A stretch of DNA of 64,000 nucleotides from Io17-Chloro-G2 sp965226915 (lineage in GTDB: Bacteria > Chloroflexota > Dehalococcoidia > Lucifugimonadales > UBA3495): the NCBI GenBank assembly GCA_965226915.1, contig CBDDEJ010000008.1, positions 682,001-746,000 of the forward strand, read 5' to 3'. The notes under the pieces were generated by a model that searched no databases, was not told the origin of the DNA, and saw only the letters and a program-made list of their open reading frames with translations. The translations under genes were made by a program, and so were the position numbers. Below, piece after piece: positions 44,844 to 53,234 of the stretch (within the stretch, counting starts at the first letter, position 1; every line of letters begins with the position of its first letter).

Positions 44844-46596
44844 CCCACATTTCCCATATGGCTAAAAAGCTTTCTCAGTAATTCGTCGATGGTCTTTCAA
44901 CCATTGGCTAATTATGGGCCCTTTTTGCGTGCTCCCAGCTATAATAACTCCATGATATGTCACTTTGCAGTAAGATGCCGTAGGCATCATGGAGGCACCT
45001 GATGGGTGACGGCGAAAATGCCCCTCTCCGGCTCCAATTCAACCCCAAAGTCCGCCTGGAATTTCACGGCTCAACCATCACCTCCGACGCTGGCCTTCTT
45101 GCCTTTCGAGAGTTTGATGATGCCTTGGGCCTTACCGAAATCGCTGAGGACTACCTCCAGGAAAGCCGTACCGGACGCAATATCCTTCACCACCTGGTTC
45201 CGCTGCTAAGACAGTCGATCTACAGCCGCTTGGCCGGCTACGACGACACCAATGACGCAGTGCGCCTTTCCCAAGACCCAGCCATGCGAGTGATCGTGGG
45301 ATGGCAAGGCTCGGAGCGGAAAGGAGCCAGCACCAGTGAGATGGGCCGGTTCGAGACGGAGTTCCTGACCCAAGAGGACAACCTGAAGGGGCTGGCACGA
45401 ATAAATACCCGTTGGGTGGAACGAGCTATGGCCCATACCCTACACCGGCGAGTAATCCTGGATATGGACAGTTCCGAGAGTCCAGTGCACGGCCAGCAGG
45501 AGGGAGCAGCCTATAACGGCCACTTTGAATGCGTCTGCTATCACCCTCTCTTTCTGTTCAACCAGTTCGGGGATTGTGAAGCAGCTAAGCTACGGTCAGG
45601 CAACGTCCCCAGTGCCGATGATTGGCAAGAAGTCCTTGATCCGGCGGTGGAGCGTTATTTGACAGCAGCGGTCAGGCTGCTGTTTCGTGCTGACGCCGCC
45701 TTCGCCAAGCCGGAGATATACGATTATCTGGAAGCAAGAAACATCGGCTACGCCATCAGGCTGCGGTCCAACCAGGTGCTGCAGCGGGAGATAGCGCCCC
45801 GGCTGATACGGCCTACGGAGTGGCTTTCCCCGAAGCCCATCGTCTCCTATCATGACTTCGTCTACCAGGCCCAGAGCTGGAACGTTGCTCGGAGAGTGGT
45901 CTCTAAGGTGGAGTGGCGCCAGGGAGAACTGTTTCCCAGAGTGGGCTTCATCGTCACCAATCTGAGCTATCCAAACATCGGGATAGTCCGCTTTTACAAT
46001 GGCCGAGGCACCGCGGAGCAATGGATAAAAGAAGGCAAGTACGCCCTGAACTGGACCAGGTTGTCCTGCCACAAGTTCGTGGCCAATCAGGTCAGGCTGG
46101 AGTTGTTCGTACTGGCTTACAACTTGGGCAACTTCATGAGAAGGCTAGCCTTACCGGAGGCAATGAAGCACTGGTCGTTGACCAGTCTGCAGACCAGGAT
46201 GATCAAGACTGGAGGACGGTTGGTGCGCCATGCCGGAAGGCTGGTGTTTCAGCTTGCTGAGGTGCTGGTGAGCCGGGAAATGCTAGGCGGGATACTGGAA
46301 CGAATTGGTCGGCTTAGGCTGGCTCCTGGCTAGTCCACTTTAGGAGCGTCGGGATTGGTTACGGTTACGGGGTCGCACAGGGCAAAAGAGCTTCCCAAGG
46401 GCGAGACTTGGGCGTAGACCAGCGGTTTGGGGCTTTTACGCTTGGCAGTACAGTGGTTGCCCAATGAAAGCGGGGACTTTGAGTGAATCAGGCCGCATCA
46501 GACCGCATTTGACGCCCTTGGAATGCGGGATTATATTTGGCGGTATCCCCGCGGGAGCTATATCCAGGAAAGGTGGTTTGATCTGGGGAATCCCGG
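44844..46596 (+). mobile_element. IS1380-family insertion sequence, copy 2 (1753 bp)
   Basis: Same ends and identical length as copy 1 at 18774-20526, differing by about six single bases across the element. It is flanked by GTAGA at 44839-44843 and 46597-46601. The two different 5-bp duplications show two independent insertion events of one element, not a duplication of a larger segment. Confidence 0.93.
45002..46333 (+). CDS. IS1380-family transposase (second copy)
   Basis: 443 aa, differing from the copy at 18932-20263 at Gln/Arg near residue 131 and Ser/Phe near residue 378; the other base changes are silent. The catalytic contexts MDSSESPVHG, FRADAAFA and GRGTAEQW are unchanged. The frame is intact. 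Confidence 0.93.
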   Translation: MGDGENAPLRLQFNPKVRLEFHGSTITSDAGLLAFREFDDALGLTEIAEDYLQESRTGRNILHHLVPLLRQSIYSRLAGYDDTNDAVRLSQDPAMRVIVGWQGSERKGASTSEMGRFETEFLTQEDNLKGLARINTRWVERAMAHTLHRRVILDMDSSESPVHGQQEGAAYNGHFECVCYHPLFLFNQFGDCEAAKLRSGNVPSADDWQEVLDPAVERYLTAAVRLLFRADAAFAKPEIYDYLEARNIGYAIRLRSNQVLQREIAPRLIRPTEWLSPKPIVSYHDFVYQAQSWNVARRVVSKVEWRQGELFPRVGFIVTNLSYPNIGIVRFYNGRGTAEQWIKEGKYALNWTRLSCHKFVANQVRLELFVLAYNLGNFMRRLALPEAMKHWSLTSLQTRMIKTGGRLVRHAGRLVFQLAEVLVSREMLGGILERIGRLRLAPG

Positions 46597-46724
46597 GTAG
46601 AGGATTACTTCCCCCTTGTCATTGTCAAACCGCATCCCTGTGAAGCCTTGCAAGCCTTCTCTCTGCCAAAGCTCGTAGATTTGACTCGACGCATCTGCTA
46701 GAGGCATCTGCCTAACGATACTAG

Positions 46725-46895
46725 AAACTCGGACGGAAACCCCGATTCTCCCCAACTCGTCGTTTTCTTTGCGACGATTATCGATGTAACAGTGGGTTCT
46801 TGAACCGTATTACAGACACTATCATGCCACATAAGACTATAATACGTCTGTCTGGCGTAGCGCGAAACCCGGCCAATGGCTTTCCGGCCAGACCT
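46725..46895 (-). mobile_element. MITE family 1, copy 2 (171 bp, inverted relative to the others)
   Basis: Flanked by CTAG at 46721-46724 and 46896-46899. The ends read AAACTCGGACGGAAA and, reverse-complemented, AGGTCTGGCCGGAAA. The body matches the copy at 49221-49391 at nearly all positions. It sits at the 5' edge of the gene split by IS1380 copy 2 and just upstream of a small membrane-protein ORF. Confidence 0.88.
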
Positions 46896-46955
46896 CTAGC
46901 GCCTATCCGGTTGACCGCCCTCACTTTGTTGGGCCTTCGGCTCCAACAGACGACG

Positions 46956-47114
46956 ATGCGCAAGATACTCCTCTGGAGCCCCGCCGTCGTGCTTCTGGGA
47001 TTCTGTTTTGTAGCGATAGCTTCGATCGGCATGTTCTACCTGCCAACAGCCCTCGCGCTCCTTGTTGCAGCCATTGCTGATCTCGGAGGTCAGGAAGGCA
47101 ATGAGCCGATCTAG
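46956..47114 (+). CDS. Small hydrophobic protein, two membrane helices
   Basis: 52 aa. The sequence MRKILLWSPAVVLLGFCFVAIASIGMFYLPTALALLVAAIADLGG is dominated by two membrane-spanning segments (only the overall pattern matters; segments about 8-24 and 27-42). It overlaps the following NAD(P)-binding gene by 14 bases, which suggests co-translation. I recognise no family. The MITE ends 57 bp upstream, so its promoter region has been altered. Confidence 0.5.
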   Translation: MRKILLWSPAVVLLGFCFVAIASIGMFYLPTALALLVAAIADLGGQEGNEPI

Positions 47115-48024
47115 TCTCTCGGTCGTCACTGGGGCCTTTGGCTACAGTGGCAAGTACATCGCGCGGCGGTTGCTGGAACAGGGAGCAACTGTAAAGACGT
47201 TGACCCGTACTCCTACTTCCCACAGCCCCTTCGGTGATCGGGTGGAGGCTCTACCTCTGGGCTTCGGCGACTTTAACGGTTTGGTGGAAAATCTTCGGGG
47301 AGCCGCCACTCTGTACAACACCTATTGGATTCGCTTCGCACGAGGCACGGTTACTCATGACGTTGCGGTTCAGAACTCCCGCATCCTGATAAGAGCGGCG
47401 GCCGAAGCCGCCGTTAGCCGCATCGTCCATATCAGCATCACCAACCCCTCGGAGGACTCGCCACTTCCTTACTTCCGGGGGAAGGCCCTGGTGGAGAAGG
47501 CAATCCACGAGTCTGGGTTGTCCTACGCCATCCTCAGACCCACGGTGCTGTTCAGCCCCGAGGATGTGCTGATAAACAACATCGCCTGGTTCCTGCGGCG
47601 GTTTCCGGCGTTCCCCATCGCAGGGTCTGGGGACTATCCGATACAGCCGGTGTTCGTAGACGACCTGGCGCAACTTGCCGTGAATGCCGGGGCGGGAAGC
47701 GAAGATGTCGTGTTAGACGCCGTGGGTCCAGAAACATTCACGTTTGAGGAGATGGTACGGCTCATAGCTCGCCGAGTAGGCAGCCGAGCCCGGCTGATTC
47801 ACGTACGGCCTTCCGTGGCGCTGCTGGCCGCCCGAATGGCGGGTTGGTTGGTGCGGGATGTAGTGCTGACCAGGGATGAAATCGACGGACTGATGGCGGG
47901 CCATCTGGTGTCGGCTGACCCACCCACCGCCTCCACCCGGTTCACCGAATGGCTGGAGGCCGAAGGCGCTACGTTGGGACGGCGCTACGCCTCGGAACTG
48001 GGCCGCCACTACCGCCGCCCATGA
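47101..48024 (+). CDS. NAD(P)-binding NmrA/SDR-a-like protein
   Basis: 307 aa from the ATG at 47101. Rossmann motif VTGAFGYSGKYIARRLL, with the GxxGxxG form GAFGYSG, followed by VKTLTRTP, which favours NADP through its Arg. Later segments are VSRIVHISITNPSEDSPLPYFRGKALVEKAI (about 109-139), SYAILRPTVLFS and IQPVFVDDLAQLA. Atypical SDRs of this kind act as ubiquinone-complex assembly factors, quinone or flavin reductases, or redox sensors, and many lack the catalytic Tyr. The role here is unknown. It is followed by a 171-bp gap and the SRAP gene. Confidence 0.78.
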   Translation: MSRSSLSVVTGAFGYSGKYIARRLLEQGATVKTLTRTPTSHSPFGDRVEALPLGFGDFNGLVENLRGAATLYNTYWIRFARGTVTHDVAVQNSRILIRAAAEAAVSRIVHISITNPSEDSPLPYFRGKALVEKAIHESGLSYAILRPTVLFSPEDVLINNIAWFLRRFPAFPIAGSGDYPIQPVFVDDLAQLAVNAGAGSEDVVLDAVGPETFTFEEMVRLIARRVGSRARLIHVRPSVALLAARMAGWLVRDVVLTRDEIDGLMAGHLVSADPPTASTRFTEWLEAEGATLGRRYASELGRHYRRP

Positions 48025-48195
48025 CTGGCGTTGAAAGCGAACAAATCAAGAGAAGAAACTACGGATTCTTCGTGACGGAGATGCCGCCAAAATGGGATAA
48101 TTGAGAGGAACAACGAAGGGGAATGGAACGGCGATTCTGCCTGGCTAATTCTAATGGGCTCGGGCTATGGAATCGTCTTTTCCAACTGAGCGTAG

Positions 48196-48900
48196 ATGTG
48201 CGGAAGATACAGCCTGAGAGCGGACATAGGAGAGCTGCAAGAGCGGTTCGGATTTGACGGCTCTGAACTGACCCACGCTCCCCGCTACAACGTCGCCCCC
48301 ACGCAGATGGCGCTCACCGTGACCAACGGCAGCGAAAGGCGGGGTTCCTACATGCGGGGGGGACTGATTCCATCCTGGGCCAAGAGCGCATCCGTCGGCA
48401 ATCGCATGATAAACGCCCGCGCGGAGACGGTCGCCGAAATGCTCAGCTTCCGCACTGCGTTACAGAGACGACGGTGCCTGGTTCTGGCCGATGGCTTCTA
48501 CGAGTGGCAGGGGAAAGGCTCCAGCAGGAGGCCCATGAGGGTCACGATGGCATCGGGTGAGCCCTTCGCCTTCGCGGGTCTGTGGGATGCGTGGCGGGAC
48601 CCGAAGGGCGAGGTCGTCCGCTCCTGCGCCATCATTACCACGTCGGCCAACGAGTCGCTCAGTCCCATCCACGACCGGATGCCGGTCATCCTGCCAAGGG
48701 AGCTGGAGTCCCTCTGGCTGGACCACGACATCCAGGATCCGGCTGCCCTCGACGGTATCCTGAGACCTTATCCCGCCGAGGCGATGGAGGTCCATGAGGT
48801 CTCCTCCATGGTCAACAGTCCCGCCAACGACGGACCGGAAGTGGTTGTTCCTTTAGGGCAGGTCAGGCCAGGCGACGGCCCTGCTCTGAGGTTGCTGTGA
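48196..48900 (+). CDS. SOS response-associated peptidase (SRAP; YedK/HMCES-type abasic-site shield)
   Basis: 234 aa. MCGRYSLR starts the mature protein with catalytic Cys2 after Met removal. Asn73 (NARAET), Glu103 (FYEWQ) and His159 (PIHDRMP) match the conserved residues of E. coli YedK (Asn75, Glu105, His160). YNVAPTQ and AFAGLWD are further family signatures. The enzyme crosslinks covalently to abasic sites in single-stranded DNA through its N-terminal Cys, forming a thiazolidine, and so protects the genome during replication. It has its own start with no clear SOS box visible to me. Confidence 0.93.
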   Translation: MCGRYSLRADIGELQERFGFDGSELTHAPRYNVAPTQMALTVTNGSERRGSYMRGGLIPSWAKSASVGNRMINARAETVAEMLSFRTALQRRRCLVLADGFYEWQGKGSSRRPMRVTMASGEPFAFAGLWDAWRDPKGEVVRSCAIITTSANESLSPIHDRMPVILPRELESLWLDHDIQDPAALDGILRPYPAEAMEVHEVSSMVNSPANDGPEVVVPLGQVRPGDGPALRLL

Positions 48901-48910
48901 GGAGGACGCC

Positions 48911-49090
48911 GTGACGATTGCTCTTCCCAAAGGGGATTTTTTGGTGACGGCTGGATTTGCCGCTATTACGGGCGCGGGTGTCGCGTCGGGTTTCACGGTG
49001 CTTAGTACTACGAGCACCTGGCTGCTCATCCTTGCGGCGGACTGCTCGCGGAGTAAGGGAACGTTGGGGCGAAGTGGAGCATTCTGGTGA
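48911..49090 (+). CDS. Small hypothetical protein
   Basis: 59 aa from a GTG preceded by GGAGGA (48901-48906), directly after the SRAP stop. The sequence GDFLVTAGFAAITGAGVASGFTVLST contains one Gly/Ala-rich hydrophobic stretch. Its TGA overlaps the GTG of the following lipoprotein gene (GTGA at 49087-49090), indicating translational coupling. No family is recognised. Confidence 0.4.
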   Translation: MTIALPKGDFLVTAGFAAITGAGVASGFTVLSTTSTWLLILAADCSRSKGTLGRSGAFW

Positions 49091-51108
49091 ATAGACTGGT
49101 GATGGTGATGGTCATGCTCGCGTTAGGAGCAGTTTTAGCCGCCTGTGGAACAGCAGACGACCCGGAAGTCCCTCCACCCACCTCAACGGAGCTTCCCGCC
49201 AGTGCCACCGACGCCCCTAGAGGTCTGGCCGGAAAGCCATTGGCCGGGTTTCGCGCTACGCCAGACAGACGTATTATAGTCTTATGTGGCATGATAGTAT
49301 CTGTAATACGGTTCAAGAACCCACTCTTACATCGACAATCGTCGCTAAGAAAACGACGACTTGGGGAGAATCGGGGTTTCCGTCCGAGTTTCTAGTGAAG
49401 CTCCGCTCAACGCTACGGAGATTCTTGCTCATACCCAAGAGATGATGGACAGCAGAGCTTCCGGGGCAGTTTCGCCTTTGCACCTTCGAGGCCCATGCCA
49501 ACGTTCACCTATCCTCCAGGCCTCACTCTCCTTCAAGACATGGGCGGCGATTGGCCTCCATTCCTCCTCCTCTCCCGTGGGACGGCCTTATCCTCGGAAA
49601 GCGGCACACGTTGGCTAACGTCGCCTGACAACTCCAGCTCTGGGCTCTTCTTTGGCGTCATATCAGACCCACGGGTCGCACTGCGCTTCCCCGACGCTCC
49701 GGAGATCGTCGGGGAAGAGGCCATCGACGGCCACACCTATCTGGTCGTGTCTACCGGCCTCGACGTGGAGGCCCTCGTGGATACGACACCTCCCCAGGAG
49801 CCTCACGTACGGGCTATCTTGAGCTTTTCCTACCCGGAAGGGGCCGACGCCCAAAAGCTTGAGGGGCTGGGCTACGAGGTATTCGGGTACCCTCTGGAAG
49901 ACTCTGCCGAGTGGGAGGCGTTTAAAGGACCTTACCATCTGAGTTTCTCCGAACGTGCCGACCGTCCAGGTCAGCCGCGAAGCGAATGGGACGTACGAGT
50001 CACCGTCATCGTCCAGGGGATCACCACGCTGGAAGCATCGGCCAAGCAAGAACTGCGTGCAGCTTTGGCAGCTTACGGCGCCGACCCGGACCTCGTGGAG
50101 AACGCGCGCGTTATGCCCGTTGCTCAGGACGCAAGTGAGTACATGAGTCAGCAGCTACAGGAGGTGAGGGTCCGGCTGTGGATAGACGAGGAGACGGGCC
50201 TGGTTCGACGCATGGCTATCGGGCAAGGCTCTTCAAACACGGACGAAGGTGTGGTCGGGTTCTGGGGCTACGGCGAAAACATGCAGCTAGAAGCGCCCAC
50301 CCAGGTTATGGATTTCCGGCGGGCCGATGCCTTGGATGGGGTAGCTCAGCGGGGCTTTCACGCGCTCAACGAGGCGTTGCAGTATTACGAAGAGCAACAC
50401 GGCCGCTACCCAGATGCGCTGACGCCGGAGTCGGTGGGGGATGCCCTGGAAGCCCTCAGACTTGTCTGGCCCATCAACCCATTCAGCGGTGCCCCCATGC
50501 ACTACGCGCCGGACAGCCCTGGGAATTACAGCTACACGAGCTATGGGAACGACTACACGCTCCAGGTCCAGGGCTGGGACCACCCGGTCACATCCAGAAC
50601 GGCGGTGTCCGGTGAAACAGGGGATGCTCCGAAGGCGGACACGCTGGAGGAGGACCTGGACTACGTAAGATCCTTGGACTTCCCCGTGTTCTGGCTGGGG
50701 TTGAAGTCCGGTGCACCGGCCCAGGGCGAAGCGGCGCTACCTCCGCTGACGTTGACCGAGGCTGTCGCATGCCCACCGGAGCCAGCTTGCATTTGGCCCG
50801 TCCGCTTCGTCTACGGGACGGCGGAACACGGCTCCAGGCTCTTGTCGTTTTTGGAAAGACCCCGTGGTGCCAGCAATTCCCCGGAAGGCGAGCAAATGGA
50901 GATTGCTGGGCTTCATGCGACCGTAGCTATCTCAAAGGAACCATTGCCTGCCCGCGCCGATCTCTCTGTATGGCAGGCCACGGTTTGGCTGCCGGTGAGC
51001 GTCATACGAGTGGTAGCGACCACCATCACGGAGGACCCCGAGGGAAATCCCTTCAATAGCGAGCTTGGCCTCACTGCGACACTAAGCCTGCTGATGGAGT
51101 TGCGGTAG
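49087..51108 (+). pseudogene. Large lipoprotein (LolA/LppX-like plus pseudopilin-like segment), broken by a MITE and a frameshift
   Basis: It starts with a GTG and the lipobox LGAVLAAC (Cys20), then a Pro/Thr-rich linker to ATDAP. MITE copy 3 (49221-49391) interrupts there; removing it and one CTAG gives ATDAPSEAPLNATEILAHTQ in frame. A further shift occurs at about 49480-49500, after which the main frame (49495-51108, 537 codons) reads TYPPGLTLLQDMGGDWP, RFPDAPEIVGEEAIDGHTYLV and, further on, GRYPDALTPESVGDAL and NPFSGAPMHYAPDSPGNYSY, resembling the last part of type II secretion pseudopilins. The long intact 3' frame suggests the damage is recent. Confidence 0.72.
49221..49391 (+). mobile_element. 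MITE family 1, copy 3 (171 bp)
   Basis: Flanked by CTAG at 49217-49220 and 49392-49395. The ends read AGGTCTGGCCGGAAA and TTTCCGTCCGAGTTT. It interrupts the lipoprotein gene that begins at 49087. Sequence and orientation match copies 1 and 4. Confidence 0.9.
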
Positions 51109-51132
51109 AACACCGCTGGCGATGGAAAGGGC

Positions 51133-51321
51133 ATGCGTAAAGTGAGCCGCTGGCAACTATCTGGGGTTCCTATGCTAGGGCTGGCGTCCATCCTGGAGCA
51201 AACGGTGAAGAGCCTTCACGAGGCCAACGAGCACCCTTCAACCGACGCCTCCGAGCAGTACACTATCCTGGACGGGCTGAAACTGCTTTCGGATGACAAG
51301 TTCAGAAGCAGAGGTGACTAA
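51133..51321 (+). CDS. Small hypothetical ORF, doubtful
   Basis: 62 aa starting MRKVSRWQLSG with GGAAAGG upstream. It lies between the broken lipoprotein gene and MITE copy 4. No motif is recognised and it may be a remnant or chance frame. Confidence 0.25.
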   Translation: MRKVSRWQLSGVPMLGLASILEQTVKSLHEANEHPSTDASEQYTILDGLKLLSDDKFRSRGD

Positions 51322-51457
51322 GTAAGGGAATGGTCGTCCATCTAGAGAATCGAAGGTTGAAGGTCACCGTTGAATCCTGGGTACCGGACTCATGTTCTGC
51401 TCTTAAGCCTGAGGAGTCGCGGAACAGATGGGCAGCAAAACACCGGTCGTGCTCTAG

Positions 51458-51628
51458 AAGTCTGGCCGGAAAGCCATTGGCCGGGTTTCGCGCTACGCCA
51501 AGCAGACGTATTCCAGTCTTATGCGGTATGATAGCATATGTAATACGTTTCAATAACCAACTGTTACATCGATAATCGACGTTAAGAAAACGACGGCTTG
51601 GGGACGATCGGGGTTTCCGTCCGAGTCT
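51458..51628 (+). mobile_element. MITE family 1, copy 4 (171 bp)
   Basis: Flanked by CTAG at 51454-51457 and 51629-51632. The ends read AAGTCTGGCCGGAAA and TTTCCGTCCGAGTCT. It is more diverged in the middle than copies 1 to 3. It sits in the gap upstream of the sigma-factor chimera; the remaining sequence of 51322-51837 shows no gene. Confidence 0.9.
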
Positions 51629-51837
51629 CTAGGAATTCCGGGACCTAACACTGGAGACAGGTCACGTGAGGTCCGGTAGTAAAGGGCTAGCGGTATGGCC
51701 CAGCCGCTAGCGAACAACATCATGTCTTTCTTGCAGACCACCCTCGTCAACTGTCGCTCACCACAGCAGTGTAGGGAACCTATCGTCTCAATGGCCTGTA
51801 TATTCCTAATGAAGGCCGCTGGCGACCAGGAGAGAAC

Positions 51838-52395
51838 GTGATCAACGAGCAGGATGCGGTCCGGCGCTGCCAGAGCGGCGACCGCGAGGCATTCCGTCCG
51901 ATAGTGGAGTACTACGGGGACGTGCTGATGGGTACGCTCTATCTCATGACACATGACAGGCCGGTCAGCGAAGAGCTCGTCCAAGAGACGTTCGTGCGAG
52001 CCTGGAAAGGCATAGCAACGTTCCGTCTCGGCGAGCCCGTGAAACCTTGGTTGGTCCGCATCGCGGTCAACCAGGCGCTCAACGCGAAGGCTCGCCATCA
52101 GCTGTCAGTCGAACCGTTATCCGAGGCTGATCAAGGCAGCACGGACCCAGCGTTCGGCTATGTGAACGACAAGGACGAGGTTCGGCGAGCGCTCAGCCAG
52201 CTGTCCAACGATCACCAGCGAGTAGTTGCTCTCCGCTACTTCACGGACCTATCGACGAGGGAAGTGGCGAGCGAGCGCAAGATCGTCGGGTTCGACGTCA
52301 CGGAGCTGAGTCCCGGAGAGGGCCCGGAGGCCGGCGCGTTCACCGCGGCCAAGCTGGTGCAGAGGGTGATCGGGTACTCCGTACCTGCCGCGTAG
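51838..52395 (+). CDS. Chimeric ORF: ECF sigma-factor N-terminus fused to agmatinase/arginase C-terminus
   Basis: 185 aa from a GTG with AGGAGA upstream. Residues 1 to about 145 are an ECF sigma factor: region 2 (DAVRRCQSGDREAFRPIVEYY, LVQETFVRAWKGIATF) and the first part of region 4 (VRRALSQLSNDHQRVVALRYFTDLSTREVA). At about residue 147 the sequence switches to KIVGFDVTELSPGEGPEAGAFTAAKL, the C-terminal end of agmatinase/ureohydrolase enzymes. Region 4's DNA-recognition helix is lost. The fusion looks like the scar of a deletion joining two genes. The protein probably cannot bind a -35 element normally, but could still bind core polymerase through region 2. Confidence 0.75.
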   Translation: MINEQDAVRRCQSGDREAFRPIVEYYGDVLMGTLYLMTHDRPVSEELVQETFVRAWKGIATFRLGEPVKPWLVRIAVNQALNAKARHQLSVEPLSEADQGSTDPAFGYVNDKDEVRRALSQLSNDHQRVVALRYFTDLSTREVASERKIVGFDVTELSPGEGPEAGAFTAAKLVQRVIGYSVPAA

Positions 52396-52453
52396 CTTTT
52401 CCGGGCGTGCGGATTGGCGCAGACCGCGAAGCGTGACGGGCGCCGAGGCCGAC

Positions 52454-53212
52454 TCAGTCGAGTATCTGGGACAGGAACATCTGGGCGCGCTCGTGCTGGG
52501 GGTTGTTGAAGAAGTCGTTGGGCGGGGCCTCTTCGACTATGTTGCCCTCATCGAACATGATCACCCTGTCGGCGACCTCCTTGGCGAAGCCCACTTCGTG
52601 AGTGACGATGATCATCGTCATGCCGGACGTGGCGAGCTCCCGTATGACGTCCAGGACCTCCTTGATCATCTCGGGATCCAGGGCCGAAGTCGGCTCGTCG
52701 AACAGCATGATCTTGGGCTGCATGGCGAGCGCCCGCGCTATCGCCACCCGCTGCTGCTGACCGCCCGAGAGCTCGGCGGGGTACTTGTCTGCTTGCTCGG
52801 GAATGCCCACCCTCTCCAGGAACGCGATGGCCGCCTCCTCCGCCTGCGCGCGCGGCCATTTCCTGACCTTCATCGGCGCCAGCGTGATATTGCTCATTAC
52901 GGTGAGGTGCGGGAACAGATTGAAGGACTGGAACACCATGCCGACGTCTCTTCGGATGGCGTCAATGTTCCTGACGTCGTTGGTCAGCTCTATGTCATCG
53001 ACTACGATGCTGCCCCGCTGGTGCTGCTCGAGGCGGTTGATCGTGCGAATGAACGTCGATTTGCCCGAGCCGGAAGGGCCCAGGATCACGACTTTCTCGC
53101 CCCGGCCCACGGACGTCGTGACCCCCTTGAGCGCGTGAAAATCCCCGAACCACTTGTGGACGTCTCGACAGACGATGATCGGTTCCGTCGTGGCTTCTCT
53201 GATCTCAGTCAT
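52454..53212 (-). CDS. Polar amino-acid ABC transporter ATPase (AapP/GlnQ-like)
   Basis: 252 aa. Walker A GPSGSGKST (45-53), Q-loop VFQSFNLFPHLTVMSNI, signature LSGGQ (148-152), Walker B KIMLFDEPTSALDP (167-180) and H-loop VTHEVGFAKEVADRVIMFD, a classic PAAT-family ATPase. It energises uptake through the two permeases encoded just upstream and is the last gene of the four-gene operon (binding protein, permease, permease, ATPase). Confidence 0.92.
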   Translation of the reverse strand: MTEIREATTEPIIVCRDVHKWFGDFHALKGVTTSVGRGEKVVILGPSGSGKSTFIRTINRLEQHQRGSIVVDDIELTNDVRNIDAIRRDVGMVFQSFNLFPHLTVMSNITLAPMKVRKWPRAQAEEAAIAFLERVGIPEQADKYPAELSGGQQQRVAIARALAMQPKIMLFDEPTSALDPEMIKEVLDVIRELATSGMTMIIVTHEVGFAKEVADRVIMFDEGNIVEEAPPNDFFNNPQHERAQMFLSQILD

Positions 53213-53234
53213 GGTGGCCCTCCTCGGTTTCCAA

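Larger units (their letters stand above)
44539..46724 (-). pseudogene. Unrecognised gene split by IS1380 copy 2
   Basis: The right part (46597-46724) reads MPLADASSQIYELWQREG then GFTGMRFDNDKGEVILY. The left part (44539-44843) reads WKGQVPHRMVALVRTLRTS then a stretch to a stop. Deleting the IS element and one copy of GTAGA joins them in frame as GEVILYWKGQVPHR. The product resembles a prodomain-like segment (alternating GFTGMRFDNDKGEVILYWKG strands, as in secreted serine protease precursors), but I do not claim a family. The 5' end also meets MITE copy 2 at 46725, so the gene was probably interrupted there too. Its C-terminus (RRPTKLEKIKSLRAQV) looks low in information. Confidence 0.65.

Noticed and set aside
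18200..46755. Large segmental duplication containing the IS1380 region
   Set aside because: The identity ends exactly at the element tips and each copy has a different 5-bp target duplication, so transposition explains it.
46800..46900. Recurrent frame beginning MNRITDTIMPHKTI in the MITE copies
   Set aside because: It is an open stretch inside a repeated non-coding element, has no start signal and appears in different frames relative to neighbours.
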